Source: a bacterium
Lineage (GTDB): Bacteria; Patescibacteriota; Minisyncoccia; Phycocordibacterales; GCA-002787175
DNA length: 6,348 nt
Direction of reading: 5' to 3'
Assembly: GCA_030689285.1 (NCBI GenBank)
Contig: JAUYJM010000058.1
Location: 1-6,348, forward strand
A program made the translations under genes and the position numbers. Positions 1-5,644 of the stretch are shown in pieces (position 1 is the stretch's first letter; each line of letters opens with the position of its first letter). Under the pieces are notes generated by a model. It had not been told where the DNA came from. It saw only the letters and a list, made by a program, of their open reading frames with translations, and searched no databases.

Positions 1-546
1 AAGTTCGCCGCTTTCTATTTTTTCCTTGATTTTCAGAGTATATTTTGAAAGCTTGAAAAAATAATTTTCTTCTTTGACAACTTGCGGCTCTTCGTTATGG
101 TCGGGACATTTTCCGTCAATTAAGTCCTTTTCCATAACAAACGCCTCATGCCCCACGCAGTACAAACCTTCATAAGAGCGTTTTTCAATATCTCCGGCCG
201 CGGCAAGTTTTTTCCAAAACTCCACCGCTCCCGGCCAATGCGCCTTTTGGTCGGATGTCCTTATAAACTGGTCATAAGAAATATCCAAATCGGCAAAAAG
301 GCGTTTGAAATTTTCGGAAATCTCTTCTAAATATTCCTTTGTCTCTTTTGCCGCTTTCTTGGCCGCCTTTGCCACCTTTTCCGCTTTCTCGTCAGAGCCG
401 GTCAAAAAGTAGGTCTCTTTCCCCGACAGACGGCTGTACCGCGCCAAAACATCCGCCAGAGTGGTGGTGTAGGCGTGTCCCAAATGCAAATTCGCGTTAG
501 GATAAAAAATCGGGACAGTAATGTAAAAAGTGTTCTTTTGTAGCAT
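1..546 (-). CDS. metG: Methionyl-tRNA synthetase, N-terminal part (runs off the window)
   Basis: Class I aminoacyl-tRNA synthetase that charges tRNA(Met) with methionine in the cytoplasm. The visible 182 residues begin MLQKNTFYITVPIFYPNANL and contain the class I HIGH motif as HLGH (21-24), followed by AYTTTLADVLARY and a TGSDEKAEKV segment (49-58) matching the TGTDEHG region of MetG. The zinc-binding insertion is C130-x2-H133 ... C147-P-D-H150, followed by EENYFFKLSKY (159-169), a MetG signature. The KMSKS loop and anticodon domain lie beyond the left edge. The ATG at 546 is chosen because a TAG in the same frame lies four codons upstream and a promoter fits just before it. There is no Shine-Dalgarno sequence. 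The second zinc-knuckle position is His rather than Cys, a variant I associate with CPR MetG. Family assignment is secure. Confidence 0.95.
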   Translation of the reverse strand, partial: MLQKNTFYITVPIFYPNANLHLGHAYTTTLADVLARYSRLSGKETYFLTGSDEKAEKVAKAAKKAAKETKEYLEEISENFKRLFADLDISYDQFIRTSDQKAHWPGAVEFWKKLAAAGDIEKRSYEGLYCVGHEAFVMEKDLIDGKCPDHNEEPQVVKEENYFFKLSKYTLKIKEKIESGEL

Positions 547-552
547 GAAAAA

Positions 553-581
553 ACTCTAACAGAGTGGCAAAGTAAAATCAA
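553..581 (-). promoter_or_regulatory. Predicted metG promoter, close to leaderless
   Basis: On the minus strand, TTGATT (576-581) and TAGAGT (553-558) are separated by exactly 17 bases. Each matches the sigma-70 consensus at 4 of 6 positions. Only six bases (547-552) lie between the -10 box and the metG ATG, so transcription would start at or next to the start codon. This would explain the missing ribosome-binding site. The promoter sits in the 48-base gap after the AI-2E gene. Confidence 0.5.
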
Positions 582-594
582 TGATTTCACCATT

Positions 595-1725
595 TCAAGG
601 ATTTGAGTGAGAAGGTTGCTTGGAGATGGTATTAGATTTATTTTTTTCCAAATCATCCAAGTACTCCATAAGTACCGCCGCCAAAGGTACCGACAAAATG
701 ATGCCCAAAAATCCAGCTAATTTAGCTCCGACAACAATGGCAAGTATTACCATAATAGGCGGCACTCCGACAATTTTCTTGACGACATAAGGATATATCA
801 GATGATTTTCAAACTGCTGAATTATGACATAAAGCCCGACCACCAAAAGTCCGAAAGTTAATCCGCTGTCAAAATAGGCGATAGCAACCGCTGGTATGGC
901 CGAGAGTATTGGCCCGAAAAGCGGGATAATTTCAAATACAGCCGCGACAAAAGCCAGAAACAAAGCGTTTCTCACTCCAAGAATTGTCAACCCAAGATAG
1001 ACTAAAACTCCCACCAAAATCGCAAGCAAAAACTGACCCTGCATCCAGTACCCGATTTTAAGCTGGGTTCTTCTCCACAGATTTATAATATAATCCTCAT
1101 TTTTTCTAGGCGTAATTATTCTTAAAAATTTCCCTATGCCGTCTTCTTGCACAGCCAAATAAAATGACAGGACTACGATGAGGATAAAACTTAAAACACC
1201 GCCAAAGACAAGACTGACGGTTTGGATAAAGCTGTCCGAAACGCTTCCTAAAACCTGTCGTATGCCTACAATCGTATTTCTAAACGAGGATGCGCCGTAA
1301 ATCTCTCTTGCCGCCTCTTTTGACCTTATAATCCCATCGGTTACCCCTTGCACCAAATCCCTCCGCTCTTCAAGATTCAGCTCTTCCGAGGCGCCTGAAT
1401 TGGAAACGTAATCCACGTATTCCGGAACCGAGGCGACGATATTTGAAGTTTCTCTCAAAAGAGTCGGTATGAAAGAATAAAATATTCCGGCAAAAACAAG
1501 GGCGGCCGATATATATATAAAAAGAACCGCCAATGGCCTGGCAATTCCATAACGCATTATAAATCTGGTAGCGGGCTCAACCGCGGAAGCGATGACCACG
1601 GCCACCAGAACCACCAACACGATATCCGCTATGAGATATAAAACTATCGCAAGAACTGTGAGCAGTATTGCCTTTACAACAGTCCCTGATGTTATGGTTA
1701 TGTTTATGTTACTGGGTTCTCGCAT
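595..1725 (-). CDS. AI-2E family (UPF0118/PerM-like) membrane transporter
   Basis: Polytopic inner-membrane protein of 376 residues, the usual size for the AI-2E family (TqsA, PerM, YdiK relatives). Hydrophobic segments occur near residues 15-47, 63-89, 170-192, 228-250, 255-285, 290-303 and 322-353. A soluble stretch (about 90-165) follows the first membrane segments, as in the family. Conserved family features are the EIIPLFGP motif (265-272), QQFENHLIYPYVV (303-315) and GAKLAGFLGIILSVP (333-347). Members have been linked to autoinducer-2 export or Na+/H+ exchange; the substrate cannot be read from sequence. The frame stays open up to 1944, but the ATG at 1725 is preferred: the extra 73 residues are not hydrophobic, they read through a palindrome, and a -10 box lies six bases before 1725. 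The gene ends 48 bases before metG. Confidence 0.9.
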   Translation of the reverse strand: MREPSNINITITSGTVVKAILLTVLAIVLYLIADIVLVVLVAVVIASAVEPATRFIMRYGIARPLAVLFIYISAALVFAGIFYSFIPTLLRETSNIVASVPEYVDYVSNSGASEELNLEERRDLVQGVTDGIIRSKEAAREIYGASSFRNTIVGIRQVLGSVSDSFIQTVSLVFGGVLSFILIVVLSFYLAVQEDGIGKFLRIITPRKNEDYIINLWRRTQLKIGYWMQGQFLLAILVGVLVYLGLTILGVRNALFLAFVAAVFEIIPLFGPILSAIPAVAIAYFDSGLTFGLLVVGLYVIIQQFENHLIYPYVVKKIVGVPPIMVILAIVVGAKLAGFLGIILSVPLAAVLMEYLDDLEKNKSNTISKQPSHSNP

Positions 1726-1731
1726 AACAAT

Positions 1732-1737
1732 ATAATA
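1732..1737 (-). promoter_or_regulatory. Predicted -10 box of the AI-2E gene
   Basis: TATTAT (5 of 6 to TATAAT) lies six bases before the ATG at 1725, the same spacing as at metG and at the small membrane gene. No good -35 box is visible. A nine-base box, GACTGCCGT on the minus strand (1740-1748), sits just upstream and recurs next to the -10 box at 5645-5650. Confidence 0.4.
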
Positions 1738-1789
1738 ACACGGCAGTCGCAGACAGCGAATCGCTCTCAAATCTAAAAAATCTCCTGCT

Positions 1790-1951
1790 GGGACTGTTGC
1801 CGAATAGGCTTTTGAGGTGATTTTTCCAAAATTAGCGCGAGGCGAAGTTTCAAATTTATGGCTTAATGCTGGAAGTATTGGCCAAAAATTTGAAACAAGC
1901 CGCAGCCGAATTTTGGGGAAATCGGCCAAATGGATATTCGGCAACAGTCCC
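1790..1951. repeat. 162-bp imperfect palindrome with 17-bp perfect terminal inverted repeats (MITE-like)
   Basis: The ends are perfect inverted repeats: GGGACTGTTGCCGAATA at 1790-1806 and its complement at 1935-1951. Pairing continues inward with mismatches through CCAAAATT (1826-1833) with 1909-1916, an 11-bp perfect arm GTTTCAAATTT (1847-1857) with 1886-1896, and TGGC (1859-1862) with 1881-1884. The whole element could therefore fold as one long hairpin. It fills most of the gap between the M16 and AI-2E genes and ends one base from the M16 stop codon. The end sequence resembles the GG-x-CTGTTGC ends of IS6/IS26-type elements from memory, but no flanking target duplication is visible. It may be a non-autonomous element, a REP-like structure or a transcription end signal. 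Confidence 0.75.
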
Positions 1952-1952
1952 T

Positions 1953-3224
1953 TTATAAACGCAGTACTTTTCTGACCTCTTCACCCCCATCTTCGGACGG
2001 TCCGATACAAGCGAAGTTGAGCCTATCATCCTTAAAAATGTCCTTAGCTACCGCTTGTATATCTTCGGCGGTTATTCCGCTTATCTTTTCCGCCCTCTCT
2101 TTCGGCGACACAAGGTCTTTTCTAAGAACTTCCTTGAACCCATAGTAGTCCGCGATATGGTCGGATGATTCAAGGGAAAGATACATACTGCCTGTCAAAC
2201 TGTCTTTCGCTTTCCGGAGTTCCTTATCATCTATTTTTTTATCGCGGATTTTCCTAAACTCCTCAAGCACCGCTTCCACCGATTCAACCAATCGCTTATG
2301 TTCCACTCCGGCAGAGACGGCAAAATTTCCATGGTCAGTAAAAGAATCCGAACCCGCGCGGACGTAATATCCAACTCCCATTTCTTCTCTTAACTTTTGA
2401 AATAGACGAGAACTCATACCGCCCCCAAGGACCGAGCTTAAGACAGCAAGTGTTGTGTTTCTTTCGTCATAAATATCAAAACTTCTGACTCCCAGAACAA
2501 AATGACTCTGGTCAGTAGTCTTGCCTCTGCAGAACACCGCGGGAGTGTTTTGTCTTTCTTCCACTTTGGTCTTTCTGTGCTTCTCTCCGGAATTCATATC
2601 GCCAAAACAAGCCTCTATTTGTGATGTCAGATGTTTTTCGTCAAAGTTCCCCGCCACCACAACCACAGTAGCGCCAGAAACATAATTTCTGTTCCTGTAA
2701 TCCGCGAGCTTTTCTCTATTTACCGCTCGCACGGTTTCCACCGTTCCCGCTATGTTCCACCCGGCCGGTTGGTCGCCATAGAGAAGCTCTGTAAACAAGT
2801 CTTGTACGTGTCTTTGCGGCAAATCCTGATACATTCTTATCTCTTCTACGATTACACCCTTTTCTTTTTCAATTTCCGCCTCAGGTAACGTCTGATTAAG
2901 GTAAATATCTGAAACCACGTCCAATATCTTTTCAGAGTGTCTATAATCGGATTTGGCAAAATAACCCGTGAATTCCTGTCCGGTGAAAGCATTATAGTCA
3001 GCTCCGATACTGTCCAGCTCGTAGGCAATATCCAAAGATTTGGGGCGTTTTTTCGTACCCTTAAAGTACATATGCTCCAAAAAATGCGAGATACCGCTTA
3101 TATCTTTGCTCTCGTATTTAGAGCCGGCCTCCACGAGAACCATCACGGTTACAGTGGGGTTGTCCTTCATGGGGACCGTGATAAGCCGAAGGCCGTTTGA
3201 TAAAATTGTTTTATTAAATTTCAT
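1953..3224 (-). CDS. M16 family zinc metallopeptidase (insulinase/processing-peptidase type)
   Basis: A 423-residue protein, the normal size for single-unit bacterial M16B peptidases, which degrade or process small peptides using zinc. The inverted zinc motif is complete: H47-F-L-E50-H51 within SHFLEHMYFKGT, with the third ligand expected at E128 (EEIRMYQD, 127-134), 76 residues after H51. The C-terminal half carries the second M16 domain, including LGGGMSSRLFQKLREEMGVG (266-285) with R279 and Y286/Y287 in the usual Arg/Tyr positions. No signal peptide is visible, so a cytoplasmic location is likely. The ATG at 3224 starts directly at the family N-terminus (KTxLxNGLRLI). No Shine-Dalgarno sequence or convincing promoter is seen in 3225-3310. 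Exact substrate unknown. Confidence 0.95.
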   Translation of the reverse strand: MKFNKTILSNGLRLITVPMKDNPTVTVMVLVEAGSKYESKDISGISHFLEHMYFKGTKKRPKSLDIAYELDSIGADYNAFTGQEFTGYFAKSDYRHSEKILDVVSDIYLNQTLPEAEIEKEKGVIVEEIRMYQDLPQRHVQDLFTELLYGDQPAGWNIAGTVETVRAVNREKLADYRNRNYVSGATVVVVAGNFDEKHLTSQIEACFGDMNSGEKHRKTKVEERQNTPAVFCRGKTTDQSHFVLGVRSFDIYDERNTTLAVLSSVLGGGMSSRLFQKLREEMGVGYYVRAGSDSFTDHGNFAVSAGVEHKRLVESVEAVLEEFRKIRDKKIDDKELRKAKDSLTGSMYLSLESSDHIADYYGFKEVLRKDLVSPKERAEKISGITAEDIQAVAKDIFKDDRLNFACIGPSEDGGEEVRKVLRL

Positions 3225-3310
3225 ATGAAGAAGTAATTGACAATGCGGATATGAACTTAAACGCCGTAAATATCTAAACAGATTAACATGGATTTAAAAA
3301 CAGACAAACA

Positions 3311-3330
3311 TAAAGGCCCCGAAGGGCCTT
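3311..3330 (-). terminator. Intrinsic terminator with UUCG loop, after the orphan gene
   Basis: On the minus strand AAGGCCC and GGGCCTT (3324-3330 and 3313-3319) form a perfect 7-bp stem closed by a TTCG loop, an unusually stable tetraloop type. A T-rich run (TTTATGTTTG) follows. It lies 22 bases after the stop of the 149-residue gene and before the M16 gene, so it probably separates the two transcripts. Confidence 0.75.
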
Positions 3331-3351
3331 GTTAAGGGAAACTTGCTCAAT

Positions 3352-3801
3352 TCAACTAGCGGACACGGCCATCGTAGCCGGATTTTCCCCGCGCGTCAAC
3401 TCTTTAAAACGCAAGCACCTTTCTTGTGTGTCCAGAATCAAGAAATCTTCACCCGGTAGACGTCGCCCGTATTTCTGGTTGGATTCCTTCTTTATCTCAA
3501 GACAGGCCGCGACGTTCGGCACCTTCTCCGGCGGGTCCCTAGAAACAAGAAGTTCTGGAGCCAAAATCCGCACAGCATGTATGTTTTTCGATTCCATGGA
3601 AACCCTAAATACTACCGTTTTCAGGTTTTTTTCACCACCCAAAATCAGACGTCCGTCCGAAAACAGACGAAAGACTCGGCGCGAAAAAAAATATTGAGCC
3701 CACACCATCGCAGTGGCCGTAAGACCGTTTGCCCACGCGTCACCTGAATGAGGGCTGTATTGAATCCACACCTTGACCCTTATATTAAATTTTGCTTTCA
3801 T
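3352..3801 (-). CDS. Hypothetical protein, 149 residues
   Basis: I do not recognise this protein. It starts MKAKFNIRVKVWIQYSPHSG, has no signal peptide or membrane segment, and is rich in Arg and Lys with mixed hydrophobics. The C-terminal half (about 80-135: ILAPELLVSRDPPEKVPNVA, then RRLPGEDFLILDTQER) looks like a folded soluble domain. Support for a real gene comes from its surroundings: a good promoter (TTGACA-16-TATCTT) nine bases before the ATG at 3801, a weak AAGGG close to the start, and a strong terminator after the stop. A competing open frame on the plus strand (3329-3697) has neither. It is probably transcribed alone. Cellular role unknown. Confidence 0.65.
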   Translation of the reverse strand: MKAKFNIRVKVWIQYSPHSGDAWANGLTATAMVWAQYFFSRRVFRLFSDGRLILGGEKNLKTVVFRVSMESKNIHAVRILAPELLVSRDPPEKVPNVAACLEIKKESNQKYGRRLPGEDFLILDTQERCLRFKELTRGENPATMAVSAS

Positions 3802-3810
3802 CTACCCTTA

Positions 3811-3838
3811 AAGATACACTTTCTATTCCTCCTGTCAA
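3811..3838 (-). promoter_or_regulatory. Predicted promoter of the 149-residue gene
   Basis: A perfect -35 consensus TTGACA (3833-3838) and TATCTT (3811-3816, 4 of 6) are separated by 16 bases on the minus strand. Nine bases (3802-3810) lie between the -10 box and the ATG, so the 5' leader would be a few bases at most. This is the best promoter match in the window. Confidence 0.65.
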
Positions 3839-3893
3839 AAAATGCCAGTTTATAGTGACCAGAACGGGACGACTGTTGGAACTGGTGAGCTTA

Positions 3894-3974
3894 AGACGCT
3901 TCTACAAACAGTCCGCGACCGCGAACTATTTGCAGAAGTTGTTTAACAAGGGAAGCTGGGGAATAGGTAAACCG
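3894..3974 (+). repeat. Dispersed hairpin repeat, copy A
   Basis: This stretch matches 5921-6007 in the same orientation. In the first 51 bases about 38 are identical, and the tail is again similar (AAGGGAAG, then GGT-AA-CCG). The front part folds as an imperfect hairpin: CTTCTACAAACA-like left arm, loop region GTCCGCGACCGCGAAC, right arm TATTTGCAGAAG. Read as codons, both copies give a related peptide containing YLQKLF and later GKP, and the only length difference is six bases. It could therefore be a decayed coding fragment, a structured repeat, or both. Strand here is only the direction in which the two copies align. Confidence 0.65.
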
Positions 3975-4087
3975 TGGCTACTTCGTTTTACGCCTCAACA
4001 GAGCCGTTTTCAATGCGTCATGCGAGTGGCGTATTGAGCTTGTTTAAAATGACTTAGCGCATTACACCACATTTTTCCCGAAATTTA

Positions 4088-4100
4088 TGGAGGTTGGACA
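4088..4100 (+). repeat. 13-bp motif TGGAGGTTGGACA, copy 1
   Basis: Identical to 5887-5899, in the same orientation and with similar A/T-rich flanks (AATTT before, AAATT after), which can pair so that the motif sits in a loop. Read on the minus strand it is TGTCCAACCTCCA, which resembles the TG...CA ends of IS3/IS481-type elements from memory. No transposase lies next to it. It falls 27 bases after the stop of the downstream prepilin. Confidence 0.5.
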
Positions 4101-4126
4101 CCCAAATTAATTTATCCCCATTATAC

Positions 4127-4687
4127 CTACGGACAACTGCCACCGACTGTCATGATGCCGTTCTTGCCCCTATCGTAATGGAAAATCACATAAGGCAGTT
4201 CGTTAGTTTTCAGACCACATGACTTGACCCCATCGAATGCCTGCGCCGGATTGCTGACATCTTCAAAGCGATACACGATCATATACCACTGTTGATTTGT
4301 CTGTCCCGGAGCGCGAAAGCCTTCTGAATAATATGAATAGTTGTAATTACCGCTGGTCGCATAGCCGGTAGATATGTCACTGCTGTTCACCGGATCCACA
4401 GGCATCGTGGGAAGATACGGCTCCAGCGCCGTGCCGAGGGCGCCCGTCTCCCATGCGGTTTGGTGACTGCCGACCCAGGAGGTAAAAGGATAATACCCGC
4501 GGTCGTCATAATACAACTCCAACGCTTTTTGAATCTCCCGAATTTCAGAAATCCTCTTCGCATCCCTTGCCTTTTCTCTCGCGCTATTCAATGACGCCAA
4601 AACCACAGATGACAGCAGGCCTATTATGGAGATGACTACTAGGAGTTCTATCAAGGTGAAACCTTTTTTATTATTCATAAACATCAT
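4127..4687 (-). CDS. Type IV prepilin-like protein, paralogue 1
   Basis: A 186-residue pilin or pseudopilin for a type IV pilus-like fibre in the cell envelope. The class III leader MMFMNNKKG is followed by the prepilin peptidase site G9/F10, with the required Glu at mature position 5 (E14) and a hydrophobic helix (10-31). DAKRISEIREIQKALELYYD (42-61) continues the amphipathic alpha-helix. The globular part is rich in Tyr, Gly and Asn. C157 and C185 probably form the C-terminal disulfide loop typical of pilins. Residues 41-103 are almost identical to the neighbouring paralogue, while the loop between the cysteines is unrelated. The start could be M1, M2 (4684) or M4 (4678); M2 has the six-base spacing to the -10 box seen elsewhere, and M4 gives the shortest canonical leader. 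Confidence 0.93.
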   Translation of the reverse strand: MMFMNNKKGFTLIELLVVISIIGLLSSVVLASLNSAREKARDAKRISEIREIQKALELYYDDRGYYPFTSWVGSHQTAWETGALGTALEPYLPTMPVDPVNSSDISTGYATSGNYNYSYYSEGFRAPGQTNQQWYMIVYRFEDVSNPAQAFDGVKSCGLKTNELPYVIFHYDRGKNGIMTVGGSCP

Positions 4688-4690
4688 CTA

Positions 4691-4696
4691 ATTATA
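4691..4696 (-). promoter_or_regulatory. Predicted -10 box of prepilin paralogue 1
   Basis: A perfect TATAAT lies on the minus strand three bases before the first ATG (4687) and six before the second (4684). No good -35 box is visible at 16-18 bases. With no Shine-Dalgarno sequence, a leaderless or nearly leaderless mRNA is likely. It indicates that this prepilin can be transcribed separately from the upstream paralogue. Confidence 0.5.
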
Positions 4697-4732
4697 CATA
4701 TATTCATCTTCTAAGAATTCATTACCTAACCG

Positions 4733-4755
4733 ATAGCAAGGACGGTCCTTGCTAT
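4733..4755. repeat. Perfect 10-bp stem hairpin between the two prepilins
   Basis: ATAGCAAGGA (4733-4742) and TCCTTGCTAT (4746-4755) form a perfect stem with a three-base CGG loop. In the transcribed (minus) direction no T-run follows, so it is not a classic terminator. In the plus direction a T-rich stretch follows, but no gene precedes it. It may limit read-through, protect an mRNA end, or be a repeat. Confidence 0.6.
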
Positions 4756-4792
4756 TTCTTTGCTACTTCTAGGGTCTGGTTTGAGAGGGGTT

Positions 4793-4825
4793 TAAAGTGG
4801 TTCTTGCTCCACTACTTCCACTTTA
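4793..4825. repeat. Alternative hairpins after prepilin paralogue 2
   Basis: TAAAGTGG (4793-4800) can pair with CCACTTTA (4818-4825), 8 bp with a 17-base loop. AGTGG within the same arm can instead pair with CCACT (4809-4813). The two pairings exclude each other. The element lies just after the stop of paralogue 2 in the transcribed direction. No clear T-run follows. Confidence 0.4.
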
Positions 4826-4836
4826 TTGTTATATGT

Positions 4837-5427
4837 CTATTGGACACAGGATCCGCCAAGCACGACAATTCCTATAGATTCGTCGTAATGAGATGTCTGA
4901 CCGTTGCACTTGATTACATCACCAGTGTTTTGTATAGGGTTAGATGTATCTTCCAAGCGAAAAACTATCTGGTACCACTGTTGATTAGTTTGTCCCGGAG
5001 CGCGATAGCCAGCTGAATAATACGAATAGTTGTAATTACCGTTGAACGCATAGCCGGGAGATATGTTACTGCTGTTCACCGGATCCACAGGCATCGTGGG
5101 AAGATACGGCTCCAGCGCCGTGCCGAGGGCGCCCGTCTCCCATGCGGTTTGGTGACTGCCGACCCAGGAGGTAAAAGGATAATATCCGTGGTCGTCATAA
5201 TACAACTCCAACGCTTTTTGAATCTCCCGAATTTCAGAAATCCTCTTCGCATCCCGCGTCTTTGCTCTGGCGCTGTTTAATGACGCCAAAACCACCGACG
5301 ACAAAAGGCCTATTATAGCTATCACCACTAAAAGTTCTATCAGTGTAAACCCCCGCTTGCCTCGCAAGCTTACACCTGTGTTTACAGGTGTAAGGGGTAA
5401 ACATATCCTACTCATATAGGTATTCAT
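4837..5427 (-). CDS. Type IV prepilin-like protein, paralogue 2
   Basis: A 196-residue frame encoding a second prepilin. The cleavage site is G26/F27 in GKRGFTLIELL, with Glu at mature position 5 (E31) and a hydrophobic helix (27-48). C174 and C194 frame the C-terminal loop; an extra Cys (C9) lies in the leader. With the ATG at 5427 the leader is 26 residues, much longer than in paralogue 1, and the start overlaps the last 20 bases of the small membrane gene, suggesting coupled expression. Alternatives are ATG 5415 or TTG 5367, the latter giving a six-residue leader (LRGKRG read as MRGKRG) like the neighbour's. The leader-coding DNA contains two perfect hairpins. Pilin family assignment is secure; the start is uncertain. 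Confidence 0.9.
   Translation of the reverse strand: MNTYMSRICLPLTPVNTGVSLRGKRGFTLIELLVVIAIIGLLSSVVLASLNSARAKTRDAKRISEIREIQKALELYYDDHGYYPFTSWVGSHQTAWETGALGTALEPYLPTMPVDPVNSSNISPGYAFNGNYNYSYYSAGYRAPGQTNQQWYQIVFRLEDTSNPIQNTGDVIKCNGQTSHYDESIGIVVLGGSCVQ
5355..5394. repeat. Two adjacent perfect hairpins inside the prepilin leader region
   Basis: Hairpin 1 is GCTTGC-CTC-GCAAGC (5355-5369). Hairpin 2 is CTTACACCTGT (5369-5379) with ACAGGTGTAAG (5384-5394), an 11-bp perfect stem with loop GTTT. They share base 5369. A short outer pairing (ACCC 5349-5352 with GGGT 5395-5398) could enclose both. They lie between the ATG candidates and the cleavage site of paralogue 2, and the possible TTG start (5365-5367) is buried in hairpin 1. 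No T-run follows in the minus direction, so a terminator is unlikely. Confidence 0.7.
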
Positions 5428-5638
5428 ATTCTAAAAAGTCATCACTTATTTCCCCTTCTATGACTGTATCATCATAATATTTTGACCCTACCCTATGGGA
5501 AAGATAATCATTTATAAAAAAGACCACTAAAATCAAAAGAGTGAAGCCGAGAAAGATATCCGACGCGTTGTAGTAAATGACAATCTTGGCATCCTTATTG
5601 CTATCTTGCATATGTTTTTTGTGGATGAATTTAAACAT
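5408..5638 (-). CDS. Small single-pass membrane protein, 76 residues, acidic tyrosine-rich tail
   Basis: I do not recognise a family. The protein starts MFKFIHKKHMQDSNKDAKIV, has one strong membrane segment (about 28-46, IFLGFTLLILVVFFINDYL), and ends in an acidic, Tyr-rich tail (about 53-76, closing with DDFLEYEYLYE). The Lys/His-rich start suggests the N-terminus is cytoplasmic and the tail outside, by the positive-inside rule. Its last 20 bases overlap the start of prepilin paralogue 2, and it lies within a pilin cluster, so a role in pilus assembly or anchoring is possible but only by context. The frame is open upstream to 5926, but that part reads through hairpins and has no protein-like character. 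The ATG at 5638 has a perfect TATAAT six bases before it. Confidence 0.6.
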   Translation of the reverse strand: MFKFIHKKHMQDSNKDAKIVIYYNASDIFLGFTLLILVVFFINDYLSHRVGSKYYDDTVIEGEISDDFLEYEYLYE

Positions 5639-5644
5639 ATGGTT

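Larger units (their letters stand above)
3802..4126. other. 325-base noncoding stretch between the prepilin and the orphan gene
   Basis: From right to left (direction of transcription) it holds the 13-bp transposon-end-like motif (4088-4100), an unexplained stretch (about 3975-4080), copy A of the dispersed hairpin repeat (3894-3974), a weak dyad CCAGTT/AACTGG (3845-3850 and 3880-3885), and the promoter of the 149-residue gene. An 81-codon plus-strand frame (3792-4037) covers copy A but is not supported as a gene. I see no clear terminator for the prepilin here. Confidence 0.6.

Noticed and set aside
1726..1944. N-terminal extension of the AI-2E frame to the ATG at 1944
   Set aside because: The added 73 residues have no family-like features, read through most of the palindrome, and a -10 box lies six bases before the ATG at 1725.
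3329..3697. Plus-strand open frame of 122 codons opposite the 149-residue gene
   Set aside because: It begins inside the terminator hairpin and has no promoter or ribosome site, while the minus-strand frame has a promoter and a terminator.
3792..4037. Plus-strand open frame of 81 codons covering copy A of the hairpin repeat
   Set aside because: Its start lies inside the antisense gene and no promoter is seen. Copy B of the repeat has stops on both sides. The conserved peptide is reported as a finding instead.
4733..4755. Intrinsic terminator for prepilin paralogue 2
   Set aside because: The stem is perfect but is followed by CGGTTAGG, not a T-run, in the transcribed direction.
4127..5427. 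Diversity-generating retroelement acting on the pilin pair
   Set aside because: There is no reverse transcriptase, and the differences between the paralogues are not concentrated at adenines. The nearly identical block lies mid-gene rather than at a C-terminal variable repeat.
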